64,000 nucleotides of DNA, taken from the NCBI GenBank assembly GCA_964448675.1, contig CAYUZU010000027.1:8539-72538 (forward strand), in the 5' to 3' direction. The DNA is from CAYUZU01 sp964448675 (GTDB lineage Bacteria > Planctomycetota > Phycisphaerae > UBA1845 > Fen-1342). The position numbers and the translations under genes were made by a program. Below are positions 45,913 through 53,208 of this stretch, piece by piece (position 1 is the stretch's first letter; each line of letters starts with the position of its first letter). The notes under the pieces were generated by a model. The model had not been told where the DNA came from. It did no database searches and saw only the letters and a list, made by a program, of their open reading frames with translations.

Positions 45913-48900
45913 CTAGTCGCCGCGCGGCGCTGCCTCGGGCTTGAGCCCGGGCGACGGACGCGCCGACCGCTCCATCTTGGTCGACAACGCGTGCGGCAGG
46001 CCGCTCGCGTCCTCGAAATCACGCACGTCGTGATGGTCAAACACGCCGTCGCCGTTGCGGTCGACCACCGCCGCCACCGGTGCCGGCAGCTCGGCCGCCG
46101 GCAGCGACGTAACGATCCGCGTTGCCGGCCGCAACGCGTCGCCGCGGTGCGCAGCCTTGGCGCACGGGCACGTGCTCCAACTCAGCCAGTTGCCGCTCAG
46201 CAGCAGGTAGTCGCTCGTACCACCCGCGAAGCCGCTGTTGTTGAAGTCGGCATCGCGCGTCCCATCCCACGGGCAGCCGCCCGCGGCCGGCAGACCACCA
46301 CCGCTCCACTGGAACATCAGCCACGTCACGTCGTTGATGTCCACGTCGCTGTCGTTGTCGGTGTCACCCGCCAGCAGCAGCAGCGGCAGCATCGTCTCGT
46401 ACTGCGTGCCGACCACGACCAGCGCGGCCGTCTCGTACAGCGTGTGCTGCTCGTCCTTGGCACAGAGCTCGTCCCAGGCACCACAATCGACCTGGAATGC
46501 CGCCGTCGCCATGTTGCCGTACGGTTCAGTCCCGTTCGCCGGCCAGAACTCCACATCGACGTGCACCGGCGCCGCACACACGCCCGTCACGCTGTTCCGC
46601 GCGACGAACTTGATGCAGCGCACCAGCGGCGCCTCGGCCGGATCGACGTGCACGCCTTCCAACTCGAGCGCAACGTTGACGACGTCGTTGTACGGCTGCA
46701 CCGTTACGGTGAAGTCACACGTGCCGACATTACCGCAATCATCCACCGCGCTCGCCCGCACCGGCCAGGTGCCGGCGTCAAACGTGTACGGGTTCGTGAT
46801 CGCCACGTAGCCACCGCCGAAGTCGGCCTCGTAAGTTACCGGCAACGTACCAGCGCAATTGTCCTCGGCCGTCGCGGTCATCGTCACTGCCGCCGTGCAG
46901 GCATCGCCCGCGCCGGCATCCGCCACCACGACCACGTCGTCACACATCACCGCCGGCGGCGTGTCATCCACGACGTCGCCGGTGGCCTGGGCCGCGGCCG
47001 TATTGCCGCAGCAATCCGTCGCGTCGACCGCCACCTGCACCGTCGCCGGGCAGGCCGTCAGATCGGACACGAGCACAGTGCCGCTGATCGTCACCGTCAT
47101 CGGATCGACCTGGGTCTTGGTGATCGCCGGCGTGCCGAACGTCCCGTTGCCGGTGGTCTCGGTCAGCGCCACCATCACGTCCGCGGCTTCGATGCAGCAG
47201 TTGTCCGTCACGGTGCCCGCGAAGGTCACCGTGTACTCGCAATCCGCATCCACCGCACCACCCGTGACGGCCAAGCCGCTGATCACCGGCGGCGTGTCGT
47301 CCGACCAGAACGACACCGGCACCACGTTGGTATCCACCAGGTAGCCACGATAACTCAGCTCGGACTCGAAGATCTCGAACGTACGGAAGTCAATCGTGGT
47401 CAGGTCGCACTCGGTGGCGACATCGAACACGAGCGTCGCCAGCAGGCTGTCGGCCATCGTGCCGTCGAGATCACCACTGCCCACCGACCCGTCCAGGTCG
47501 AGTTGACCCGGACCGACCAGCGTCGCACCGATCGGCACCACGTGCTCAGTAAACGGCGTCGCCGAGTAACCGCTCAGATCGGTGCGATAGCTCAGCACAC
47601 CCTCGTCGAACACCAGGAACGCCTGGAATCCGGTGACGTCATGCGTCAGGTTTCGCATCCAGAGCTCCGCGACAACCTGGTAGCCCGGCTCGCCCGGATA
47701 GGCGTCATCCTGGCAATCCAGCGCCTCGACGACCAGGTCGCCCGTCGCCGGCTCACAACTCACGTTCAAGATGCCGGCGCCAGTGCTCGACGCATACCCG
47801 CCAACCTCGATCAGATACGACTGACCCGGGAAGACCGGAATCGTCACTTCCGACTGCAAGCCACAGGCATCGTCATTGCACGCCAACTCGACACCAAGCG
47901 GATCGCACGAGCAACCCTCATACACCGCGAGCTTCGTGTCATACCCGCTGCCGCACAGACTGATTGTCGCCAGCCCCGTGCAACTCGGTGTGTAGCAGTA
48001 CCAGATGTTCGGGCTGTACATGCAGGTGCCCGCGCCATCAAACGCCGCCAGCGTGGTGTCAAACGGCAGGTCCGTCACTTCGCCGATTTCCTCGGCATAG
48101 GCACACTGCTCGTTCTGCGGGCAGGGGTTCGGGTCGCAGGTCGTGCCGTCGCCGGCATACGTGCCGGTGCACTGGCACTCGGCGAGCAACGCACAGGTGC
48201 CGTCGCCGTAGCAGCAGGCACCAAGCGGCACGGTGCACGGGGTGCACTCGAGCGTAATCCAGTAATCGTTGTTGCTGTCACACGGCCAGTCGTAGTAATC
48301 CTGGTGCGACACGAACAGCCAGTACGTCCCCGGCGGCAGGCAGTCCGTCGTGACACTGATGATGTCACACTCGCCACCCAAAGCGTACGGATCCAGCGAG
48401 GTCCCGAGGTCGGCACAGTCGCCCGATCCACAAGGGTTCGTGGGGGCCAGCCCGATCACCACCGGGAACTCCGCCTCCGCGTGCAGCGTCAGCGTCAGGT
48501 CCTCCGTCGTCGTGATCTCGTACCAGTCGGTGTCACGCGTGCCACCATCCGCCCAGATCGTGCCGCAGATGGTCTCACCGCACGCGATCGGCTGAAACGC
48601 CGGCATGGCCATGTTGCAGCCGCCGTTGGTGTCGTCCCCGCAGGCTTCGGCCTCGGGCGTTGCGCCGACGGGGCAATCAACCATGCACGGCGACACCCAG
48701 CTGATCTCCAGCTCGTAGTCGCCACACGCGGTGCCATACCCGTCAACGGTGACGTAGTAGGTGCCGGCAGTCAGGCTCGCCTCGATGTAGGACCGGAGCG
48801 TATTGCCACAGACCGAAGAATCGTCGTTGTAGCCGATCTCCTCGCCGCAGCAGGTCGTCCCGATCGCGAGCTTCGTGTCGTAAGACGAATCGCAGAGCGA

Positions 48901-50028
48901 GAACGCCCAGGTTCCGTCCTGCGGAATGCTCACCTCATAAACGTGATCACTCCCGTCGGACCCGGTCATATCACAATCATCGGTCGCGCCGCAGGTGTTG
49001 CCGGTCCAGACGTTCGGGCCCGCCACGGTTGCACCCACCGTATGGTCCACGAGGCAGTCCGCCACGTCGCCGACGACCTCGACCTCGTACGGCCCCTCTG
49101 CGCCGTAGAACGGCGAACGCAGCACCGGCAGGTAATACGTGCCCGCCGGCAGTTCGTCGTACCGGATCGTGATGTTGCCGTTGACACAACTCGTGAACTC
49201 GTAGCTGTCGGCGAACAGCAGGCTGCCGCAGGGGCAGGCATCCGCCAGCACGATGTAGTAGTTGTTCCACGCCGAATCGGTGTTGCAATAGCTGACCTCC
49301 ACGTCCAACATCTCGGTTGTGGTGAAGGCATGCCACGTTTGCGCGCCGCTCACCTCCGAGCAGTCGTTGCTCGCGCAGGTGTTGTCACCAGTGAAGACTA
49401 TGGGCACATCGGCGGCCAGGGCCACCGGCGTCGCAGTCGCACAGCTGTCGTTGAGCGGGGCCGTCGTACAACAGACCCCGGTCGTGCTGCCGCCCACCGG
49501 CGTCGTATCGCTAAGCCCATCCGCGAACAGCAACCCGGCCCGCGGATCGTAAACATAGTAGTAGTTTTCGTAGCTCCAGCTGCCAGCCGTGTAGACCAGG
49601 TCGATCGTGTCGCCCGTGTCAGCCGAAAACGTGAACGACTCCGGCCCACCGCCAGTGGCCAGCGTAATGTCGTCCAGCACCACGCTGCCGTTCACCAGCA
49701 CATCCAGCGTGCCGCCGTTCCAGCCGTCGCCATAAGAATCGTACAGCACGACCGTGTGATCACAGGCGCGGCCGCGCGCACCGTCCGCCGTGACACATTG
49801 TTTCGGTTTGGCAACGACCGGTGCCGGCGCCGCCGGCGACTTGCCCAGCGCCGTCGCCAGGTCGGCCGCCATGCTCTGCGCCGCCGGCGGCACGAACGCA
49901 TGCCGCGCCGCCTCCATCGAGGTCACCGGACGCGGGGCCGTCTCTTCCGGTCCCGCTGCCATCACCGCCGCGGATAAACACATCGCGATACTGATTGTTG
50001 TTACGTTCCATCGAATAGACGTGTGCAT
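45913..50028 (-). CDS. Giant secreted Cys-rich protein C, paralogue of A
   Basis: 1371 residues, colinear with giant A over nearly its whole length. Signal peptide about 1-25 (TTISIAMCLSAAVMAAG), YDSYGDGWNGG (about 96-106), PPC-like Cys-rich sandwiches (GDNTCASNDCSEVSGAQTWH), GACCYGDGTC (about 604), a cohesin-like domain (about 763-905, GFQAFLVFDEGVLSYRTDLS), HYR-like domains, and the shared tail RCIKFVARNSVTGVC ... CGAWDELCAKDEQHTLYET ... GDTDNDSDVDINDVTWLMFQ ... DRNGDGVFDHHDVRDFED. AAAGGAGAGCAAG precedes the ATG at 50028. Giants C, B and A follow one another on the same strand with gaps of 425 and 228 bases and could be one transcription unit. Divergence from A is greatest in the proline-rich linkers. 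The role is probably structural, at the cell surface. Confidence 0.86.
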   Translation of the reverse strand: MHTSIRWNVTTISIAMCLSAAVMAAGPEETAPRPVTSMEAARHAFVPPAAQSMAADLATALGKSPAAPAPVVAKPKQCVTADGARGRACDHTVVLYDSYGDGWNGGTLDVLVNGSVVLDDITLATGGGPESFTFSADTGDTIDLVYTAGSWSYENYYYVYDPRAGLLFADGLSDTTPVGGSTTGVCCTTAPLNDSCATATPVALAADVPIVFTGDNTCASNDCSEVSGAQTWHAFTTTEMLDVEVSYCNTDSAWNNYYIVLADACPCGSLLFADSYEFTSCVNGNITIRYDELPAGTYYLPVLRSPFYGAEGPYEVEVVGDVADCLVDHTVGATVAGPNVWTGNTCGATDDCDMTGSDGSDHVYEVSIPQDGTWAFSLCDSSYDTKLAIGTTCCGEEIGYNDDSSVCGNTLRSYIEASLTAGTYYVTVDGYGTACGDYELEISWVSPCMVDCPVGATPEAEACGDDTNGGCNMAMPAFQPIACGETICGTIWADGGTRDTDWYEITTTEDLTLTLHAEAEFPVVIGLAPTNPCGSGDCADLGTSLDPYALGGECDIISVTTDCLPPGTYWLFVSHQDYYDWPCDSNNDYWITLECTPCTVPLGACCYGDGTCALLAECQCTGTYAGDGTTCDPNPCPQNEQCAYAEEIGEVTDLPFDTTLAAFDGAGTCMYSPNIWYCYTPSCTGLATISLCGSGYDTKLAVYEGCSCDPLGVELACNDDACGLQSEVTIPVFPGQSYLIEVGGYASSTGAGILNVSCEPATGDLVVEALDCQDDAYPGEPGYQVVAELWMRNLTHDVTGFQAFLVFDEGVLSYRTDLSGYSATPFTEHVVPIGATLVGPGQLDLDGSVGSGDLDGTMADSLLATLVFDVATECDLTTIDFRTFEIFESELSYRGYLVDTNVVPVSFWSDDTPPVISGLAVTGGAVDADCEYTVTFAGTVTDNCCIEAADVMVALTETTGNGTFGTPAITKTQVDPMTVTISGTVLVSDLTACPATVQVAVDATDCCGNTAAAQATGDVVDDTPPAVMCDDVVVVADAGAGDACTAAVTMTATAEDNCAGTLPVTYEADFGGGYVAITNPYTFDAGTWPVRASAVDDCGNVGTCDFTVTVQPYNDVVNVALELEGVHVDPAEAPLVRCIKFVARNSVTGVCAAPVHVDVEFWPANGTEPYGNMATAAFQVDCGAWDELCAKDEQHTLYETAALVVVGTQYETMLPLLLLAGDTDNDSDVDINDVTWLMFQWSGGGLPAAGGCPWDGTRDADFNNSGFAGGTSDYLLLSGNWLSWSTCPCAKAAHRGDALRPATRIVTSLPAAELPAPVAAVVDRNGDGVFDHHDVRDFEDASGLPHALSTKMERSARPSPGLKPEAAPRGD

Positions 50029-50451
50029 CTTGCTCTCCTTTCGCTCGATTCACGCCGACAGCCGACCCCCGGCTCTCAGCGCTCAATCGTCACCCGTCCC
50101 GTGAGTACGCCGACATGGTGCGGATGTATGCGCCTCGGGCGCCACGCCCGCCAGCTGATCCCGGCCGCATCCGCTGGACCGGCACCGTTCTCCCTGGCTG
50201 CGCGCACCACAACCACGGGGTTGCACCACGGCGCGCATCTGGATACTGGACATATCATCGCGCCCCTCCCTGGCGGCCCGATGCGACACACCATCTGCTG
50301 CAGAGCGCTGGCGGCATCTCTCCCCACACAGCCCGAAATACCTCTGCCTCCTTCCATCACGCGGCGCGCCCGAGAGTGCGGCGCGTTGCGCGCACCGACG
50401 TGGTACGATCAGGACATGCCGGCGCTACTTGATGCGCTCGCTGAGTTGCCC

Positions 50452-50466
50452 CATTTCGGCGAAATG
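50452..50466. promoter_or_regulatory. 15-base palindrome in the giant C leader
   Basis: CATTTCG-G-CGAAATG: seven-base perfect arms and one central base, about 425 bases upstream of the giant C ATG and about 200 beyond the LuxR-type gene. Operator-like, AT-richer than its surroundings; no second copy noticed. Confidence 0.35.
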
Positions 50467-50629
50467 CACAGCGACTCCGTCATGCCCCCAGTCGCAATCG
50501 ACTGGCCAACGCCCGCCGCCTGCCATTTCCCCAGACCGGCGCACGTCGCGATTCCCCATTGCCGCCCGACATTCAGGCGCAAGTTCATGTATACCACGAC
50601 CTGCGCTACTTTCGCAATCAGCCTATAGG

Positions 50630-50658
50630 ATTATACCGTCCTCTGCCCGCGGCAGGAA
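50630..50658 (-). promoter_or_regulatory. Possible promoter for giant C
   Basis: On the minus strand a perfect TATAAT (50630-50635) stands 17 bases after TTCCTG (50653-50658), just beyond the stop of the LuxR-type gene. The -35 is poor (2 of 6), which would suit an activated promoter. A CTGCC-CGC-GGCAG inverted repeat (50643-50655) fills the spacer, and CCTATAGG overlaps the expected start site. The leader to giant C would be near 600 bases. Confidence 0.35.
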
Positions 50659-50668
50659 CGCGTTTCCC

Positions 50669-51016
50669 TTAGTCTCTTCGGCCACGGTGGTTATGAACGA
50701 TTTCCAGGATGAGGTCGACCCGCGATCCGCAGCCGGTTTTCGCATACGCCGACCGCAGATGCGTCCGCAGTGTCGGGCGTGTGATGCCCAACTCCTCGCC
50801 GATGACCTCATAACTGCAACCGCGACATAGCAGTCGCAACACATCGCTCTCGCGCCGCGTCAGCCCATACGCCAGACAGAACGAACGCCAGCTTCGATCG
50901 TCCATGATCGGCGGGAACATCTGGTTTCTGTTGCGCGATCTTCCCGGCGCCCCGGTCACGTTTTCTGAATCCGCTTTCGTGCTGCCGTCGTTTTCAGTGA
51001 CGCTGTCGGTCGCCAT
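50669..51016 (-). CDS. LuxR/GerE-type HTH regulator, HTH domain only
   Basis: 115 residues. The C-terminal half (about 52-108) is a GerE/LuxR-type DNA-binding domain: LTRRESDVLRLLCRGCSYEV, then LGITRPTLRTHLRSAYAKTG with the recognition helix, then SRVDLILEIV. The first 40 residues are Ser/Asn/Asp-rich and look disordered; there is no receiver, PAS or autoinducer domain. It probably acts as a dimeric transcription factor. GGGGGT lies upstream of the ATG as a weak ribosome site. It stands alone, upstream of the giant-protein genes on the same strand, so it is the natural candidate regulator of that block; this is positional inference only. Confidence 0.88.
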   Translation of the reverse strand: MATDSVTENDGSTKADSENVTGAPGRSRNRNQMFPPIMDDRSWRSFCLAYGLTRRESDVLRLLCRGCSYEVIGEELGITRPTLRTHLRSAYAKTGCGSRVDLILEIVHNHRGRRD

Positions 51017-51388
51017 GAATGACCCCCAATCTTTGTATGCTGCGCGCCAAACGACCTGTCTTCCAGGTGAATCGGAATCTCACGGCACAAGACATGCCGG
51101 CGGAAAACGCAATGCCGCGCTGCATGAGATGGACGGCACCAACACGTCCGACAAACTTGGCCGCTCGCTCACGTACCAACCCCGAAGCGTGCATGTTTCG
51201 TCGTACCTGTCCGACTGAAAGCGCTCGCCGACTCTCTTCACCGAGTCAACCGTAGAGCGCCACCCTGAGCCACGCAAGAGCGCGCATCGTCGCTCGGGAC
51301 TACTCCGGAACCCTACCCCTACGTGTTTTCACTCAAGTACCCCGTAATACCCGGTGCCCTGGTTCGCCGCGCGCTCGCCGCACCGCAG
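51017..51388. other. 372-base gap upstream of the LuxR-type gene
   Basis: Noncoding on both strands as far as I can tell. It must carry the promoter of the LuxR-type gene and any terminator of the PfkB kinase gene, both on the minus strand. A TTGACT is present on the minus strand near 51250 but has no -10 partner at a usual distance. Nothing else noted. Confidence 0.4.
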
Positions 51389-52303
51389 CTACGCCAGCGC
51401 CGCCTTAAGCGCTTCATACTCGTCGGAAACCGCAGGCATCGCCCCGGGCCGTGACGCGACCAAGCCGCCGACACGGTTGGCAAATGTCGCCGTCACGTGC
51501 AACGGCCATTCCTCGATCAGGCCGAATGTCAGTCCCGCCGTGAACGCGTCGCCGGCACCCACGGTGTCTGCAACTGTTACGCGCTGCCCAGGCACTTCCA
51601 CCGGCGCCTCGCTTTCCGCAACCAGCACGCACCCCCGCGCCCCGCGCGTCACACACACAAAACGACACGCGAACCGCGCCAGCATCGCCGCCGCGAACGC
51701 GGCCGGCGTCTCGGCCGGCAACCCCAACAGGTCCCCCAACGTCGGCACTTCCTGATCGTTCAGCTTCACCACGTCCGCGTGCTGCAGCGAGCCCTCCACA
51801 AGAGCCCGCTCGAAGAACGGCGGCCGCAGGTTCACGTCGTATACGCGCAATGCCGCACGCCCCAGCGCCAGGGCCTCCCGAATGGTCGCGCGACTGGCAG
51901 GTTCGCGCTGCGCCAGCGTCCCGAAGCAGATCGCCGCTGCCTGCGACAGCACGCCGCGCCATGTGTCATCCAGCGTGAGGTAATCCCACGCAACGTCCTC
52001 GTGAATGGTGTAGCTGGGCGAATCGGCGCGGTCGGTGTGCACGGTCACCGTGCCGGTCGGGTGCGCCGCATCTTGCTGCACGCAGGCCGTGGCAAGACCG
52101 TGCTGCCGCAGGTACGCCAGCAGCTCGTCGCCGTCCGCATCCTGTCCCACGCGCGAACATACCACGCCGTTCGCTCCCAGCTGCGCCGCGTGGTACGCCA
52201 CGTTGGCCGGCGCGCCGCCGGGCCGCCGCGAGTCAGGGAAGCAGTCCCACAGCAACTCGCCCAACCCAACCACGATCTTCCGGCTGTCCTGTGTCGCGCC
52301 CAT
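51389..52303 (-). CDS. PfkB-family sugar kinase (fructokinase-like)
   Basis: 304 residues, normal ribokinase-family length. N-terminal VVGLGELLWDCFPDSRRPGG with the substrate-binding GGAPANVAYHAAQLGA, and C-terminal PfkB signature 2 VADTVGAGDAFTAGLTF, where the Asp of GAGD is the catalytic base and GAG forms the anion hole. It phosphorylates a sugar or nucleoside with ATP; the GELLWD start is common among fructokinases. The ATG at 52303 follows GAGG at suitable spacing; an in-frame TTG at 52309 is the alternative. It lies 36 bases downstream of the metallo-hydrolase gene, probably one operon. The exact sugar is not settled. Confidence 0.9.
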   Translation of the reverse strand: MGATQDSRKIVVGLGELLWDCFPDSRRPGGAPANVAYHAAQLGANGVVCSRVGQDADGDELLAYLRQHGLATACVQQDAAHPTGTVTVHTDRADSPSYTIHEDVAWDYLTLDDTWRGVLSQAAAICFGTLAQREPASRATIREALALGRAALRVYDVNLRPPFFERALVEGSLQHADVVKLNDQEVPTLGDLLGLPAETPAAFAAAMLARFACRFVCVTRGARGCVLVAESEAPVEVPGQRVTVADTVGAGDAFTAGLTFGLIEEWPLHVTATFANRVGGLVASRPGAMPAVSDEYEALKAALA

Positions 52304-52339
52304 AACCAACCTCGCATGCCGGGCGATCGGCCCGGCCGC

Positions 52340-53107
52340 TCAAGTTTCGCAAACCAGCCCGTCGTACGCCAGCGCCATCCCCGCTGGCAGTTCGGCATTC
52401 GTCGCCGCATGCCCCAACTCATGCGCGATATGCGTGAAATACGTCCGCCGTGCGCCGATCCGCCGCGCCTCCGCGACAGCCTGCTCGAGATTAAGATGCG
52501 TCGCGTGCGGGCGCCGCCGAAGCGCGTCGAGCACCAGCACTTCCAGCCCCGCCAGCAGCGGCCGCGTCGCCTCCGGGATGCGCCCGCAGTCCGGACAGTA
52601 GGCCACGTTTCCGATGCGGTAGCCATACACCGTCAGCCGACCGTGCTCGTACGGAATCGGGATGATCGTCTGCCCGAACAGCGTGAACGGCCCGTCAATG
52701 CCCGTCGCCTGCAGCCGCGGCTTCGCGCTCGGGTACGTCGGGTCGTGGTGGAACGCGTAGTCGAACATCGCCGTCAACCGCGACAGCGTCCGCTCGTGAC
52801 CGTACACCCGCAACGGGTCACCACCGGTCTCACAGAACCGCCGCAGATCATCGAGCCCCACCACATGATCCGCGTGCTCGTGCGTGTACAGGACCCCGTC
52901 CACGCGCCGGACATCCTCGCGCAGGCACTGCAGCCGGAGTTCCGGCGGCGTATCGACGAGCACGGCGCGGCCGTCGAACTGGAACAGGGCACTCGTGCGC
53001 GTGCGCTGATCACACACGTCCGCAGACTTGCACACATCGCAGTCGCAGGCAATCATCGGCACGCCGTGCGACGTGCCCGAACCCAGAATCGTCAGTCGTA
53101 CACTCAC
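52340..53107 (-). CDS. PhnP-like metallo-beta-lactamase-fold hydrolase
   Basis: 255 residues. Opens LTILGSGTSHGVPMIACDCD, a PhnP-type N-terminus with a Cys cluster (CDCDVCKSADVCD), and has the metal motif LYTHEHADHVVGLDD (HxHxDH). Later His/Asp ligands lie in PIPYEHGRL, VLDALRRRPHATHL and YFTHIAHELGH. PhnP is a cyclic ribose phosphodiesterase; other members are lipoyl- or nuclease-related, so only a metal-dependent phosphodiesterase-like hydrolase is safe. The start codon appears to be GTG at 53107, with no clear Shine-Dalgarno. It is upstream of the PfkB gene on the same strand and divergent from the membrane glycosyltransferase. Confidence 0.85.
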   Translation of the reverse strand: MSVRLTILGSGTSHGVPMIACDCDVCKSADVCDQRTRTSALFQFDGRAVLVDTPPELRLQCLREDVRRVDGVLYTHEHADHVVGLDDLRRFCETGGDPLRVYGHERTLSRLTAMFDYAFHHDPTYPSAKPRLQATGIDGPFTLFGQTIIPIPYEHGRLTVYGYRIGNVAYCPDCGRIPEATRPLLAGLEVLVLDALRRRPHATHLNLEQAVAEARRIGARRTYFTHIAHELGHAATNAELPAGMALAYDGLVCET

Positions 53108-53122
53108 GGCGGCTTACTCGAC

Positions 53123-53131
53123 GGGGACAGT
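53123..53131 (+). repeat. Second GGGGACAGT motif
   Basis: GGGGACAGTACC in the 101-base divergent gap between the metallo-hydrolase and the membrane glycosyltransferase, matching the motif at 20733-20741. No complete inverted repeat surrounds it. Confidence 0.2.
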
Positions 53132-53208
53132 ACCGGCGCGCATTATACGGCAGGTGGATCACCAAGGCGCCCGCGGGTCGCACGAACACAACCCGCTGTA
53201 CGGAGTCT

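Larger units (their letters stand above)
50029..50668. other. 640-base noncoding leader region of giant C
   Basis: Gap between the LuxR-type gene and giant C, both on the minus strand. It contains a possible promoter right after the LuxR-type gene (50630-50658) and a 15-base palindrome (50452-50466). Open frames on the + strand here have no family features and no ribosome sites that I could trust. A long untranslated leader for giant C is possible. Confidence 0.5.

Noticed and set aside
45403..49977. 1524-codon open frame on the + strand antisense to giant C.
   Set aside because: Same cause: repetitive Arg/His/Val/Ala translation, no domain, and the opposite strand has signal peptide, Shine-Dalgarno and recognisable modules.
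33101..50028. Regular repeats considered as a CRISPR or satellite array.
   Set aside because: They are protein-domain repeats inside genes; there are no equal-length spacers between identical short repeats.
50023..50830. Two + strand open frames of 201 and 133 codons between giant C and the LuxR-type gene.
   Set aside because: No family features, unusual composition, poor or no ribosome sites, and overlap with the 5' end of giant C or the LuxR-type gene.
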